Positions 1 through 6,918 of a stretch of DNA of 6,938 nt are shown piece by piece. The notes beneath the pieces were generated by a model. It did not search any database. It saw only the letters and a program-made list of their open reading frames with translations, and was not told the origin of the DNA. How positions within the stretch are numbered: the first letter of the stretch is position 1; every line of letters begins with the position of its first letter. Source of the DNA: Candidatus Nanohalarchaeota archaeon (GTDB taxonomy: Archaea; EX4484-52; B79-G9); the NCBI GenBank assembly GCA_030594795.1, contig JAUVEK010000073.1:1-6938 (forward strand), read 5' to 3'. Made by a program: the position numbers and the translations under genes.

Positions 1-1138
1 CCCAAAGCCCCGCAATCTTCTCCCCGCAGAACTTGCATGCGCCGTTATCCACATTATTTTCTGTAACAAAATACCCTTTCCTCTCGATAAGTAACTTATG
101 ACATTTTGGGCAATAAGTATTCTGCCCTTCATCAGTCTTCACATTCCCGATATACACATAATCGAGGCCGCAATCAAGAGCAATCTTTCTGGCCTCAACA
201 AGCGCCTCCTTCGGCGTAGGCGAAAGATTAGCCAACTGATACATGGGAGTGAACCTCGAAAAATGCAGGGGATAATCAACTCCAAGATTACTCTTGATCC
301 ACTCACACATCTCCCTTATCATATCCATATCATCACTGACAGTAGGAATAACAAGATTAGTAATCTCAAACCAGACCTTCTCCCTTTTGAGAACCTTCAG
401 AGTCTTAAGAACTGGCTCCAAACTGCCTGCGCAATTCTCAGCATAAAACCTGTCATCAAATCCCTTCAGATCAACATTTGCAGCATCAATATACTTGCAC
501 AACTGAGAAAGCGGCTCCGGGTTAATATAGCCCGCAGTAATCCACAAATTCTTCAGATTATTTTCCCTTGCAAGTTTCGCTGTATCATACATATACTCAT
601 AAAAAGCAATCGGCTCAGAATACGTATATGCAATAGACCTGCAATTTTTAGCCAAAGCCTCACGGACAACCTGCTCAGGAAACAACTCAGAACTTTGCAC
701 ATCCTCAGGTCTCTTTTGAGATATCTGCCAGTTCTGGCAGTTCTTGCACCTAAGATTGCACCCCGCAGTCGCGATAGAAAACACCCCCGTTGCCGGAAGA
801 ACATGAAACAGCGGCTTCTTCTCAATCGGGTCAACATGTACAGCACACGGGTTCCCGTAAACAAGAGTATAAAGAGTACCTCCCCTGTTCTCCCTTGTCC
901 TGCAATTTCCTCTCTCACCATCTTCCAAAAGACATTTGTGCGGACACAACTGGCAGTGAACATTCTCCCCAAGCTTAAGATAATTAGAAGCCTCCCTCGA
1001 AAACTTCCCAAAATCCGCAACTGTTGCGGAAGAATCACTTGAAACAGGCGTCTTCAGCATCTTGATAAGGTAATAACCGGAAACACCAAGACCGGCAACC
1101 CCCAACCCCGCCAGTTTAACAAACTCCCGCCGGGTCAT
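1..1138 (-). CDS. Tat-exported AmmeMemoRadiSam-family radical SAM enzyme (3' end cut by window)
   Basis: This gene encodes at least 379 residues and runs off the window edge with no stop. It is likely missing only the last residue or few, because the family usually ends in a Gly-(Val/Leu)-Trp tail like the one seen at 377-379. The radical SAM cluster motif is GCNLRCKNC, with Cys127, Cys131 and Cys134 (CX3CX2C). TYSEP (172-176) is the likely SAM-contacting strand, followed by DLKGF (223-227) and FTPMYQL (296-302), all typical of the AmmeMemoRadiSam/PflA-like family. Extra cysteines sit before the core (62, 65, 69, 79) and in a C-terminal zinc-ribbon-like segment (343, 346, 368, 371). The reaction and substrate of this family are unknown to me. 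The N-terminus MTRREFVKLAG followed by a Gly/Val/Leu stretch is a twin-arginine signal, so export is predicted. The start at 1138 lies 19 bases after the preceding stop but has no clear ribosome site. An in-frame ATG at 1186 has GGTG nine bases upstream and would add 16 basic residues. No Memo or AMMECR1 partner gene is visible here. Confidence 0.93.
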   Translation of the reverse strand, partial: MTRREFVKLAGLGVAGLGVSGYYLIKMLKTPVSSDSSATVADFGKFSREASNYLKLGENVHCQLCPHKCLLEDGERGNCRTRENRGGTLYTLVYGNPCAVHVDPIEKKPLFHVLPATGVFSIATAGCNLRCKNCQNWQISQKRPEDVQSSELFPEQVVREALAKNCRSIAYTYSEPIAFYEYMYDTAKLARENNLKNLWITAGYINPEPLSQLCKYIDAANVDLKGFDDRFYAENCAGSLEPVLKTLKVLKREKVWFEITNLVIPTVSDDMDMIREMCEWIKSNLGVDYPLHFSRFTPMYQLANLSPTPKEALVEARKIALDCGLDYVYIGNVKTDEGQNTYCPKCHKLLIERKGYFVTENNVDNGACKFCGEKIAGLW

Positions 1139-1157
1139 CTTTTTTTCAAGAAAACTT

Positions 1158-1442
1158 TCAGGCTTTTTTTTTCTTCTTCGCCCCATGCTTAAGCACACCC
1201 CACCTTATCAGCGCAAACCTTATATTTATCAATGAATGTATCAAAAAAAGCGGAATCAGAACATAGCAAATCTGCTGATGTATAACAAGCGACAATTTTG
1301 CGCCAATCAGCCTGCCAGCCCCATACTTCCCGGTAATGCTATACCCTGTGACCACAAAGAGAATAATCAAAAAAAAGAGCAGCCATCCGGCAAATCTTTC
1401 AATCCTGATTAAAGCCCTGTTAAACCCGACCCGCTCAACCAT
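1158..1442 (-). CDS. small two-helix membrane protein, putative b-type cytochrome
   Basis: This predicted 94-residue protein has two hydrophobic helices, about residues 17-36 and 50-75. Basic residues lie before the first helix (RALIRIER), and a lysine-rich tail follows the second, so both termini should be cytoplasmic. His55 and His69 are 14 apart (His-X13-His) within the second helix, a spacing seen in membrane b-type cytochromes. The VTGY motif ends helix 1, and the overall pattern resembles DUF4405/cytochrome-b561-like or ferric-reductase-like two-helix units; that assignment is from pattern, not a search. A dimer could form a four-helix bundle holding hemes. The reading frame is open upstream to an ATG at 1544, but that start would overlap the VWA gene by 61 bases and add 34 residues without hydrophobic or motif content. 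I therefore prefer ATG 1442, preceded closely by GTGA. The gene follows the VWA stop by 41 bases and precedes the radical SAM start by 19 bases, which suggests one operon. It could also be a simple membrane anchor. Confidence 0.72.
   Translation of the reverse strand: MVERVGFNRALIRIERFAGWLLFFLIILFVVTGYSITGKYGAGRLIGAKLSLVIHQQICYVLIPLFLIHSLINIRFALIRWGVLKHGAKKKKKA
1164..1172 (-). repeat. A9 homopolymer at the end of the membrane-protein gene
   Basis: Nine consecutive A residues on the coding strand encode the lysine tail just before the TGA stop of the small membrane protein. Losing one A, or a +1 slip, would bypass the stop and read through PESFLEKK directly into the radical SAM start codon in frame. 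The tract is therefore either a slippage site or a place where a sequencing error would split one gene into two. Confidence 0.6.
1196..1199 (-). promoter_or_regulatory. possible ribosome binding site for a longer radical SAM start
   Basis: GGTG lies nine bases before an in-frame ATG at 1186, inside the membrane-protein gene. It matches the GGTG seen six bases before the preferred carB start. If used, the radical SAM protein would overlap the upstream gene by 29 bases and carry a 16-residue basic extension before the twin-arginine motif. No comparable site precedes ATG 1138. Confidence 0.35.
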
Positions 1443-1483
1443 ACTCACTAATTCAGTTAGAATAATAAATGTCTTTCGAAAAT

Positions 1484-3508
1484 TTACATCCTTCGTGCCG
1501 CAAACACTCCGCAAATAATCATAACCAGAAGCAGACCACTCCATCCGATACCCGGCGTCCTTGAAGTTAATCCACTCTCACGATGCACAATCTGTATATA
1601 TTGCTCATCTTTTCCATAAAGGCTCGGGACCAATGCCGAATTAGCATAAATTGTCATTTTATAAGTGCCTGTTTGCCCTGCAAATATATCAATTGGTACC
1701 AGCTTCTCTTCATATTCATTCAAACTAACATCAATTTCATTTCTACTGTTTTCGAACTTCGCCCAATGGAGCATTTTTTCAGGGTCCGCATGGAGCTTTA
1801 TCTTAATAGTATCCGCAACAGCAATATTGTTTTTTACATAAATAACAACCTGAAATTTCGAACCCAATTCAGCAGCAAGACTCTCAGAAGTAAATGAGAT
1901 ATTTGGATTTGCAAGAGTAAGACATATTCCGGTAATGCATTGTCCACTCTCACAATTCTCAGGATTCTCGCATTCGCACCCATCCGGCAGTCTATCTACC
2001 CAAATAGACCTATTCCAATACCAGTCTCTTCCGCATGCATACAAATCTTCACAGAAAAAGCTCCCTTCTTTCCGCACGCCGTCATCACAAATCCATGTTC
2101 TGTCGCTTGATATCCAGCAGTCACCAACATTGCAGCATTCTGCCCTGCCATAATCCCACAGATTATTTTGCATCATAATACATTCACATGCCTCAGGAGA
2201 ATGGTCAGGAGATGTTATCCACGCCCATGGATCTTCAATACAATAGCATCCGGGTTTAGCTGCACAATTGCCATACATATCTCTATATCCCAATATTCTA
2301 ATGCCTCCTATCTCATCGCACATATATCTATCTTGAGGGCAGGCAGTATTATTGACAATATCAATACCATTGCATTGTCCTATCGGCGGCGGCGGGCAGT
2401 CACAATAAAACGCGAATGTAATATTATCATAGATACCATATTTCACTCCATCAATCGCATAATATGAAGTGGCATTATTCTTTGTTCCACTAACAGCATC
2501 AAATTCCCCTGTATTATTTATAAGTCCAAAATTTACAATTATTGTCATGTTTTCAGTAATATCCGTGGCATTAAACGTGATTGTTCTTCTGTCTCCAACA
2601 ACACTCACATCAGGAATCACAGGATAAGAGTCCCTGGTTGTTTTGTTAATATAAGTTATCACACCACTATCTCCAACATAGCTCAGGTTATCAGTAACCG
2701 AATCAACAATTGAGATATCAGTTATACTTTTTGATCCAGGAGGATAATCAGAAATATTCGTCGCACACGCATCAAACTTAATGGTCTTGTTGAGCATTTC
2801 ATCGCAGTTAGTAAAAAGATAGGACACTCTAAAACCACTCTTCGCATGGAGAATTGCATCAAGGAAGAGATTCGCTATGCAATTTCCATCGCATGCGCCG
2901 GTAGCATGGTAAAACCTGCCGTGTGTGTATTGAGCTACTCTCTCAAGCATATTTCTATTAATCTGCTGCCCGGTGCCCACAGTATATATTTCAATCGGCC
3001 CGTTACGCCAGTTATCAGAGACATAATTCTCCATGTGATTCGGGGTGTTAAGGCTCCCGCTGTTGACCATACCGTCTGTGAGCAGTATAATGATACCTTT
3101 TCTGTCTGCTCCAACATTGGCATTTAGATATTCCAGTCCCTGCTTAAGTCCGTCTCCAAGCGCAGTCGACCCGTAAGGAGTCATTGAATCAACATAATTT
3201 TTCAAAACCCCCCTGTTGCCAGTCACATCTGTTAAATCCACAACCTTACGAACACTGCTTGAAAAAGTAAAAATGCTAACCCTGCTTTCATCCATTTCAG
3301 AAGAGTCAATAATTGCCTTGGTCCCGTCTTTCAGGCAATCCATCTTCGTTCCCCCGGCACAACTCCCAGACATACTGCCGCTCACATCAAGGACAAACAC
3401 AATATCCAGTTTATCCTCACATTCGGCAAAAGCTTCATTTCCTAAAAAGGTAAAAAAAAATAGCATAATCACGAAAAAATTACCAAACCACCTAAAAGCA
3501 CGATTCAT
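1484..3508 (-). CDS. secreted VWA-domain surface protein with Cys-rich region and C-terminal membrane anchor
   Basis: This 674-residue protein has a signal peptide at about 1-28, a basic start followed by a Phe/Leu-rich core and a likely cut after NEAFA. A von Willebrand factor A domain follows at about 32-222. Its metal-ion adhesion site looks complete: Asp41, Ser43 and Ser45 in DVSGSM, Thr115 in GSTALGDG, and Asp145 in LLTDG. A beta-rich region of about 227-367 carries nine of twelve N-X-S/T sequons. A segment of about 369-529 has 21 cysteines, several as CXC or CC pairs. An Ig-like or CARDB-like domain at about 536-643 precedes a tail of PGIG, a hydrophobic helix and ARRM. That tail resembles PGF-CTERM archaeal sorting signals or could be a plain transmembrane anchor. 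The protein should sit on the outer face of the membrane and bind a ligand or partner through the VWA domain; its target is unknown. ATG 3508 is preferred over GTG 3517 because the GTGAG ribosome site overlaps the GTG. The gene heads the probable operon with the membrane and radical SAM genes. Confidence 0.9.
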   Translation of the reverse strand: MNRAFRWFGNFFVIMLFFFTFLGNEAFAECEDKLDIVFVLDVSGSMSGSCAGGTKMDCLKDGTKAIIDSSEMDESRVSIFTFSSSVRKVVDLTDVTGNRGVLKNYVDSMTPYGSTALGDGLKQGLEYLNANVGADRKGIIILLTDGMVNSGSLNTPNHMENYVSDNWRNGPIEIYTVGTGQQINRNMLERVAQYTHGRFYHATGACDGNCIANLFLDAILHAKSGFRVSYLFTNCDEMLNKTIKFDACATNISDYPPGSKSITDISIVDSVTDNLSYVGDSGVITYINKTTRDSYPVIPDVSVVGDRRTITFNATDITENMTIIVNFGLINNTGEFDAVSGTKNNATSYYAIDGVKYGIYDNITFAFYCDCPPPPIGQCNGIDIVNNTACPQDRYMCDEIGGIRILGYRDMYGNCAAKPGCYCIEDPWAWITSPDHSPEACECIMMQNNLWDYGRAECCNVGDCWISSDRTWICDDGVRKEGSFFCEDLYACGRDWYWNRSIWVDRLPDGCECENPENCESGQCITGICLTLANPNISFTSESLAAELGSKFQVVIYVKNNIAVADTIKIKLHADPEKMLHWAKFENSRNEIDVSLNEYEEKLVPIDIFAGQTGTYKMTIYANSALVPSLYGKDEQYIQIVHRESGLTSRTPGIGWSGLLLVMIICGVFAARRM

Positions 3509-3516
3509 TATATCCA

Positions 3517-3521
3517 CTCAC
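3517..3521 (-). promoter_or_regulatory. ribosome binding site of the VWA gene
   Basis: GTGAG, complementary to the CACCUC-type 3' end of 16S rRNA, ends eight bases before ATG 3508. It overlaps the GTG at 3517 that would otherwise give a start three codons longer, so it favours the ATG. Confidence 0.45.
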
Positions 3522-3542
3522 AATCATCAGCAACAATAGATG

Positions 3543-3589
3543 AACATTCAACAGAGTGCCACCCTGCAATCAACCAGCAACCGAATGTT
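3543..3589. repeat. inverted repeat AACATTC / GAATGTT in the carB-VWA gap
   Basis: Perfect seven-base arms lie at 3543-3549 and 3583-3589, separated by 33 bases. They sit between the TATA-like boxes and the VWA start, so they would be in the 5' leader or near the transcription start. They could be an operator for a dimeric regulator or the stem of a long-loop hairpin. Arms this short can also arise by chance. Confidence 0.3.
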
Positions 3590-3600
3590 TACCCAATAAT

Positions 3601-3628
3601 ATATTTATAACTCACATTGTATTTAAAG
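3601..3628 (-). promoter_or_regulatory. candidate archaeal TATA boxes for the VWA operon
   Basis: Reading the minus strand, CTTTAAATAC (3619-3628) and TTATAAATAT (3601-3610) both resemble archaeal TATA elements. With the usual spacing of about 25 bases, transcription would start near 3575-3600 and leave a leader of roughly 65-90 bases before the VWA start. They lie in the only sizeable gap of the window, which supports an independent promoter for the VWA, membrane and radical SAM genes. The gap between the carB stop and these boxes shows no clear T-rich terminator. This is pattern-based only. Confidence 0.45.
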
Positions 3629-3697
3629 ATTATTTCTCTTCAATCCACAATACAAGGTTAGAAAGCTTGAAACCGAGCCAACACCATAGAGATTTCA

Positions 3698-6600
3698 TCA
3701 TTTCCCATGAAACTCAGAAAGGCTCACAACATCCCTATCTGTGGTCATATTCTTCATAGCCCCAACCATCACCTTCGCAAGCTCGAGATTAGTCACAAGC
3801 GGAATCCCGAAATTAAGTGCAGCCCTCCTGATAATATACCCGTCAGTGATCTCCTTCCTTGACGCCCTCCTGTGCGGGATGTTGATCACAAAATCAATCT
3901 CCTTTCTGCCAAGAAGCGTCTCGATATTAGGCTCCTTCTTCTCACTCACCTTATGCACCGGTATCACATGTATCCCCTTATCAAGCAGATACTGGGAAGT
4001 CCCGAAAGTTGCAAGCAGCCTCACACCCATCTTCTCAAGAATCCTGACAGAATCGAGAAACTTATCCCTCGCCTCATTGCATAAACACAAAAGAACCCTC
4101 GACCCCATTACAGGAACCTTGACCCGCGCAGAAATCATTGCATCAATAAGCGTGCGCGAAAAATCCCTGCCAAGACACGCAACCTCGCCAGTCGAACTCA
4201 TCTCAATCCCGACAATCGGGTCAGCCCCGTAAAGCCTTGAAAACGAGAACTGCGGGAACTTGATGCCAATGTGCTTTATCTTAGGAGTCGCAGTATAGAG
4301 TAGCTTCTGCCCGAGAATCACACCTGTGGCAATATCAATCAGATTAATGCCCATAGTCTTGCTCACAAACGGCACACTTCTTGAAACCCGAAGATTGCAC
4401 TCAATAACAAAAATCTTCTCATTCTTGACAATAAACTGGATATTAAAAGGCCCGTGAATATTTAAGCCCACAGCAATCTTGTGGCTGGCTTTCTCAATCT
4501 TTCTCTTGACAACACTGCTAAGCGTCTGGGGCGGTATGACCATCGTCGCATCCCCCGAATGCACACCAGCATTCTCAATATGCTCCATGATGGCACCGAT
4601 AAGTACATTGCTCCCGTCGCACACTCCGTCAACCTCCACCTCGCGTGCATTATCCATAAAATGCGAGATAACCACAGGATGCTTCCTCGACACCTTAGCC
4701 GCAAGACTCAGATATTTAGAGAGATCCTCCCTGCAATACACAATATTCATCGCAGCCCCTGAAAGCACGTACGACGGCCTTATAATTACCGGGTAGCCTA
4801 TTTTTTCAGCAAACCTGCCCGCATCCTCCACTGTCTCGAACTTATTCCAGTAAGGCTGCTCAATACCGATTTTATCAAGCAGCGCACTAAACTTCGCCCT
4901 GTCCTCAGCGCAGTCAATATTCATTGGGTTGGTCCCAAGAATCCTCACACCTTCTTTATACAGCAAAAGAGCAATATTGTTCGGGATCTGCCCCCCGAAT
5001 GACACAATAACCCCCATCGGGTCCTCCTTTTCATAAATGTCCATAACTGTCTCAAAACAGACATCCTCAAAATAAAGCTTATCTACAATATCATAATCAG
5101 TGGAAACAGTCTCAGGATTATAATTAATCATGATGGTCTTTTTGCCCCTCTTTTTCACAGCCCATGCCCCGTGCACAGAGCACCAGTCAAACTCAACAGA
5201 AGACCCTATCCGATACGTCCCTGACCCGAGAATAACAACATCTCCACCCTTAAATTCAATATCATCCTCCCAACCATTGTACGTAAGATACAGGTAATTC
5301 GTCTTCGCCGGCCATTCCGCAGCAAGAGTATCAATCTGCTTCACGCATGGCACTACAGCCCACTTCTTTCTGAGGTTTCTGATATCAGACTCCTTCCTTG
5401 AGACAATATCAGCAATATGTGCATCAGAAAACCCGAGCTGCTTTGCATACCTCAGCACACTGCCATCAAGGCCGGACACGATCACCTTCTCATATTCCAC
5501 AATGTTCAACAATTTATTCAAAAACCACCTGTCAATCTTCGTAAGTTCGAAAACCTCATCAACACTCATGCCACACTTAAGCGCATCAACAACATAATAC
5601 AGCCTCTCATCAGTCGCCACACTCAACTGGTTCCTGATCACCTCTAAATTATTCTCACCGCATCCGACAAGCCCGTGTCTGCCGGTATCAGTCATTCTCA
5701 CAGCCTTCTGCAGCGCCTCCTCAAACTTCCTGCCAATACCCATCACTTCACCAACAGACTTCATCTGTGTCCCGATACGCATATCAGCATTCTTGAATTT
5801 CTTAAGGTCCCATCTTGGAATCTTCACAACAATATAGTCAAGCGCAGGCTCAAAACACGCAGTCGTAGCAAGAGTGACCTTATTGACAATTTTAGGAAGC
5901 TTCCTGCCGAGGCACAATTTCGTTGCAATGAACGCCATCGGGTAACCTGTCGCCTTTGACGCGAGTGCAGACGACCTCGAAAGCCGGGGATTGACTTCAA
6001 TGACCCTGTATTCCTTTGAATCAGGGTCCAGCGCATACTGTATATTGCACTCACCGACAATCCCGAGCGCCCTTATAATCCTGATAGCAAGCTTGCGAAG
6101 CATATGATACTCATCATTATTCAGAGTCTGCGACGGAGCAACCACAATAGACTCGCCGGTATGAATGCCGATCGGGTCAAAATTCTCCATATTGCAGATA
6201 GTTATGCAATTATCATCAACATCCCTCATAACCTCATACTCAATCTCCTTCCACCCGCCGACACACTCCTCTATCAGAACCTGCCCGATAGCACTATGGG
6301 CAATCCCGGCATCAGCGATCATCCCAAGCTCCTTTTCATCCTTGGCAATCCCGCTTCCCTCACCCCCCAGGGTGAACGCAGCTCTCACCATGCACGGGTA
6401 CCCGATATCTTTTGCAGCAGCTAAAGCATCAGCTTTGCTCGTCGCAGCCCGGCTCCTGCATATACTGATGCCAGCCTTATTCATCGCAATCCTGAACAGG
6501 TCCCTGTTCTCAGTGGCTTCAATCGCATCTATCTGGGTCCCAAGAACCCTGACATTATGCTTTGAAAGCACTCCCTTGTTATAGAGCTCAACACCGCAGT

Positions 6601-6907
6601 TAAGAGCAGTCTGCCCGCCCACATTAAGCAAAATCCCGCCCGGCTTCTCCTTCTCAATAATCTTCTCAACATAATCGCAGGTCACAGGCAAAAGATACAC
6701 TTTGTCAGCCATCTTAGGATCCGTCTGTATCGTTGCAATGTTCGGGTTCACAAGCACGCTTTTGATGCCTTCCTCCTTCAATGCCTTAAGTGCCTGTGAC
6801 CCTGAAAAATCAAACTCGCCAGCCTCCCCTATCTTGATTGCGCCGGACCCGAGCACAAGGACTTTCTTAATCTTCTTTTCTTTCTTTTTCCCGTACAGGT
6901 TACGCAT
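3698..6907 (-). CDS. carB: carbamoyl-phosphate synthase large subunit, CAD-like type
   Basis: This complete protein of 1069 residues has the usual CarB length. It makes carbamoyl phosphate from bicarbonate, ATP and ammonia, with the ammonia normally channelled from the glutaminase subunit CarA, and feeds pyrimidine and arginine synthesis in the cytoplasm. The order is the first ATP-grasp half (about 15-400), a linker/oligomerisation part (about 400-550), the second ATP-grasp half (about 555-930) and a C-terminal MGS-like regulatory domain (about 931-1069). ATP-site residues in the first half align by position with E. coli CarB: Arg135, Arg175, His249, Gln290 and Glu304, with Asn306 and Arg308 after. 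Blocks such as AAEWPAKTNYLYLTY, GSSVEFDWCSV and GDATMVIPPQTL look more like eukaryotic CAD than E. coli CarB, from memory. ATG 6907 is chosen because GGTG lies six bases upstream; TTG 6931 and ATG 6928 are also in frame but have no visible site. CarA is not in the window and may lie just upstream, beyond base 6938. The 189-base gap to the VWA gene argues against a shared function. Confidence 0.97.
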   Translation of the reverse strand: MRNLYGKKKEKKIKKVLVLGSGAIKIGEAGEFDFSGSQALKALKEEGIKSVLVNPNIATIQTDPKMADKVYLLPVTCDYVEKIIEKEKPGGILLNVGGQTALNCGVELYNKGVLSKHNVRVLGTQIDAIEATENRDLFRIAMNKAGISICRSRAATSKADALAAAKDIGYPCMVRAAFTLGGEGSGIAKDEKELGMIADAGIAHSAIGQVLIEECVGGWKEIEYEVMRDVDDNCITICNMENFDPIGIHTGESIVVAPSQTLNNDEYHMLRKLAIRIIRALGIVGECNIQYALDPDSKEYRVIEVNPRLSRSSALASKATGYPMAFIATKLCLGRKLPKIVNKVTLATTACFEPALDYIVVKIPRWDLKKFKNADMRIGTQMKSVGEVMGIGRKFEEALQKAVRMTDTGRHGLVGCGENNLEVIRNQLSVATDERLYYVVDALKCGMSVDEVFELTKIDRWFLNKLLNIVEYEKVIVSGLDGSVLRYAKQLGFSDAHIADIVSRKESDIRNLRKKWAVVPCVKQIDTLAAEWPAKTNYLYLTYNGWEDDIEFKGGDVVILGSGTYRIGSSVEFDWCSVHGAWAVKKRGKKTIMINYNPETVSTDYDIVDKLYFEDVCFETVMDIYEKEDPMGVIVSFGGQIPNNIALLLYKEGVRILGTNPMNIDCAEDRAKFSALLDKIGIEQPYWNKFETVEDAGRFAEKIGYPVIIRPSYVLSGAAMNIVYCREDLSKYLSLAAKVSRKHPVVISHFMDNAREVEVDGVCDGSNVLIGAIMEHIENAGVHSGDATMVIPPQTLSSVVKRKIEKASHKIAVGLNIHGPFNIQFIVKNEKIFVIECNLRVSRSVPFVSKTMGINLIDIATGVILGQKLLYTATPKIKHIGIKFPQFSFSRLYGADPIVGIEMSSTGEVACLGRDFSRTLIDAMISARVKVPVMGSRVLLCLCNEARDKFLDSVRILEKMGVRLLATFGTSQYLLDKGIHVIPVHKVSEKKEPNIETLLGRKEIDFVINIPHRRASRKEITDGYIIRRAALNFGIPLVTNLELAKVMVGAMKNMTTDRDVVSLSEFHGK

Positions 6908-6913
6908 TGCACA

Positions 6914-6918
6914 CACCC
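6914..6918 (-). promoter_or_regulatory. ribosome binding site of carB
   Basis: GGGTG ends six bases before ATG 6907, at good spacing for pairing with the 16S rRNA 3' end. It decides the start against the two in-frame codons further upstream, which would add seven or eight residues (MMSFWVCA) not expected in CarB. Confidence 0.55.

Noticed and set aside
553..1038. Minus-strand 161-codon frame inside the radical SAM gene
   Set aside because: It is a shifted frame of a well-supported gene, with low-complexity Arg/Leu content and no ribosome site.
98..1042. Plus-strand open frame of 314 codons
   Set aside because: It lies antisense to the radical SAM gene, whose frame holds the family motifs; its translation is rich in Arg, Ile and Leu with no recognisable domain.
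1164..1172. T9 run on the plus strand as a terminator
   Set aside because: All genes here are on the minus strand, where the run reads as A9 inside coding sequence, so it cannot end their transcripts.
1443..1544. 34-residue N-terminal extension of the small membrane protein
   Set aside because: It would overlap the VWA gene by 61 bases; the extra residues carry no motif and no ribosome site is visible before 1544.
3556..3759. Plus-strand 67-codon frame across the carB-VWA gap
   Set aside because: It runs into the end of carB antisense, has no ribosome site, and the gap itself looks like promoter sequence for the minus strand.
3741..4232. Plus-strand 163-codon frame over the 3' end of carB
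   Set aside because: It is antisense to the conserved MGS-like domain of carB, with no motif or start signal of its own.
4462..4796. Several short frames on both strands within carB
   Set aside because: They overlap the second ATP-grasp half of an intact gene and are frame shadows.
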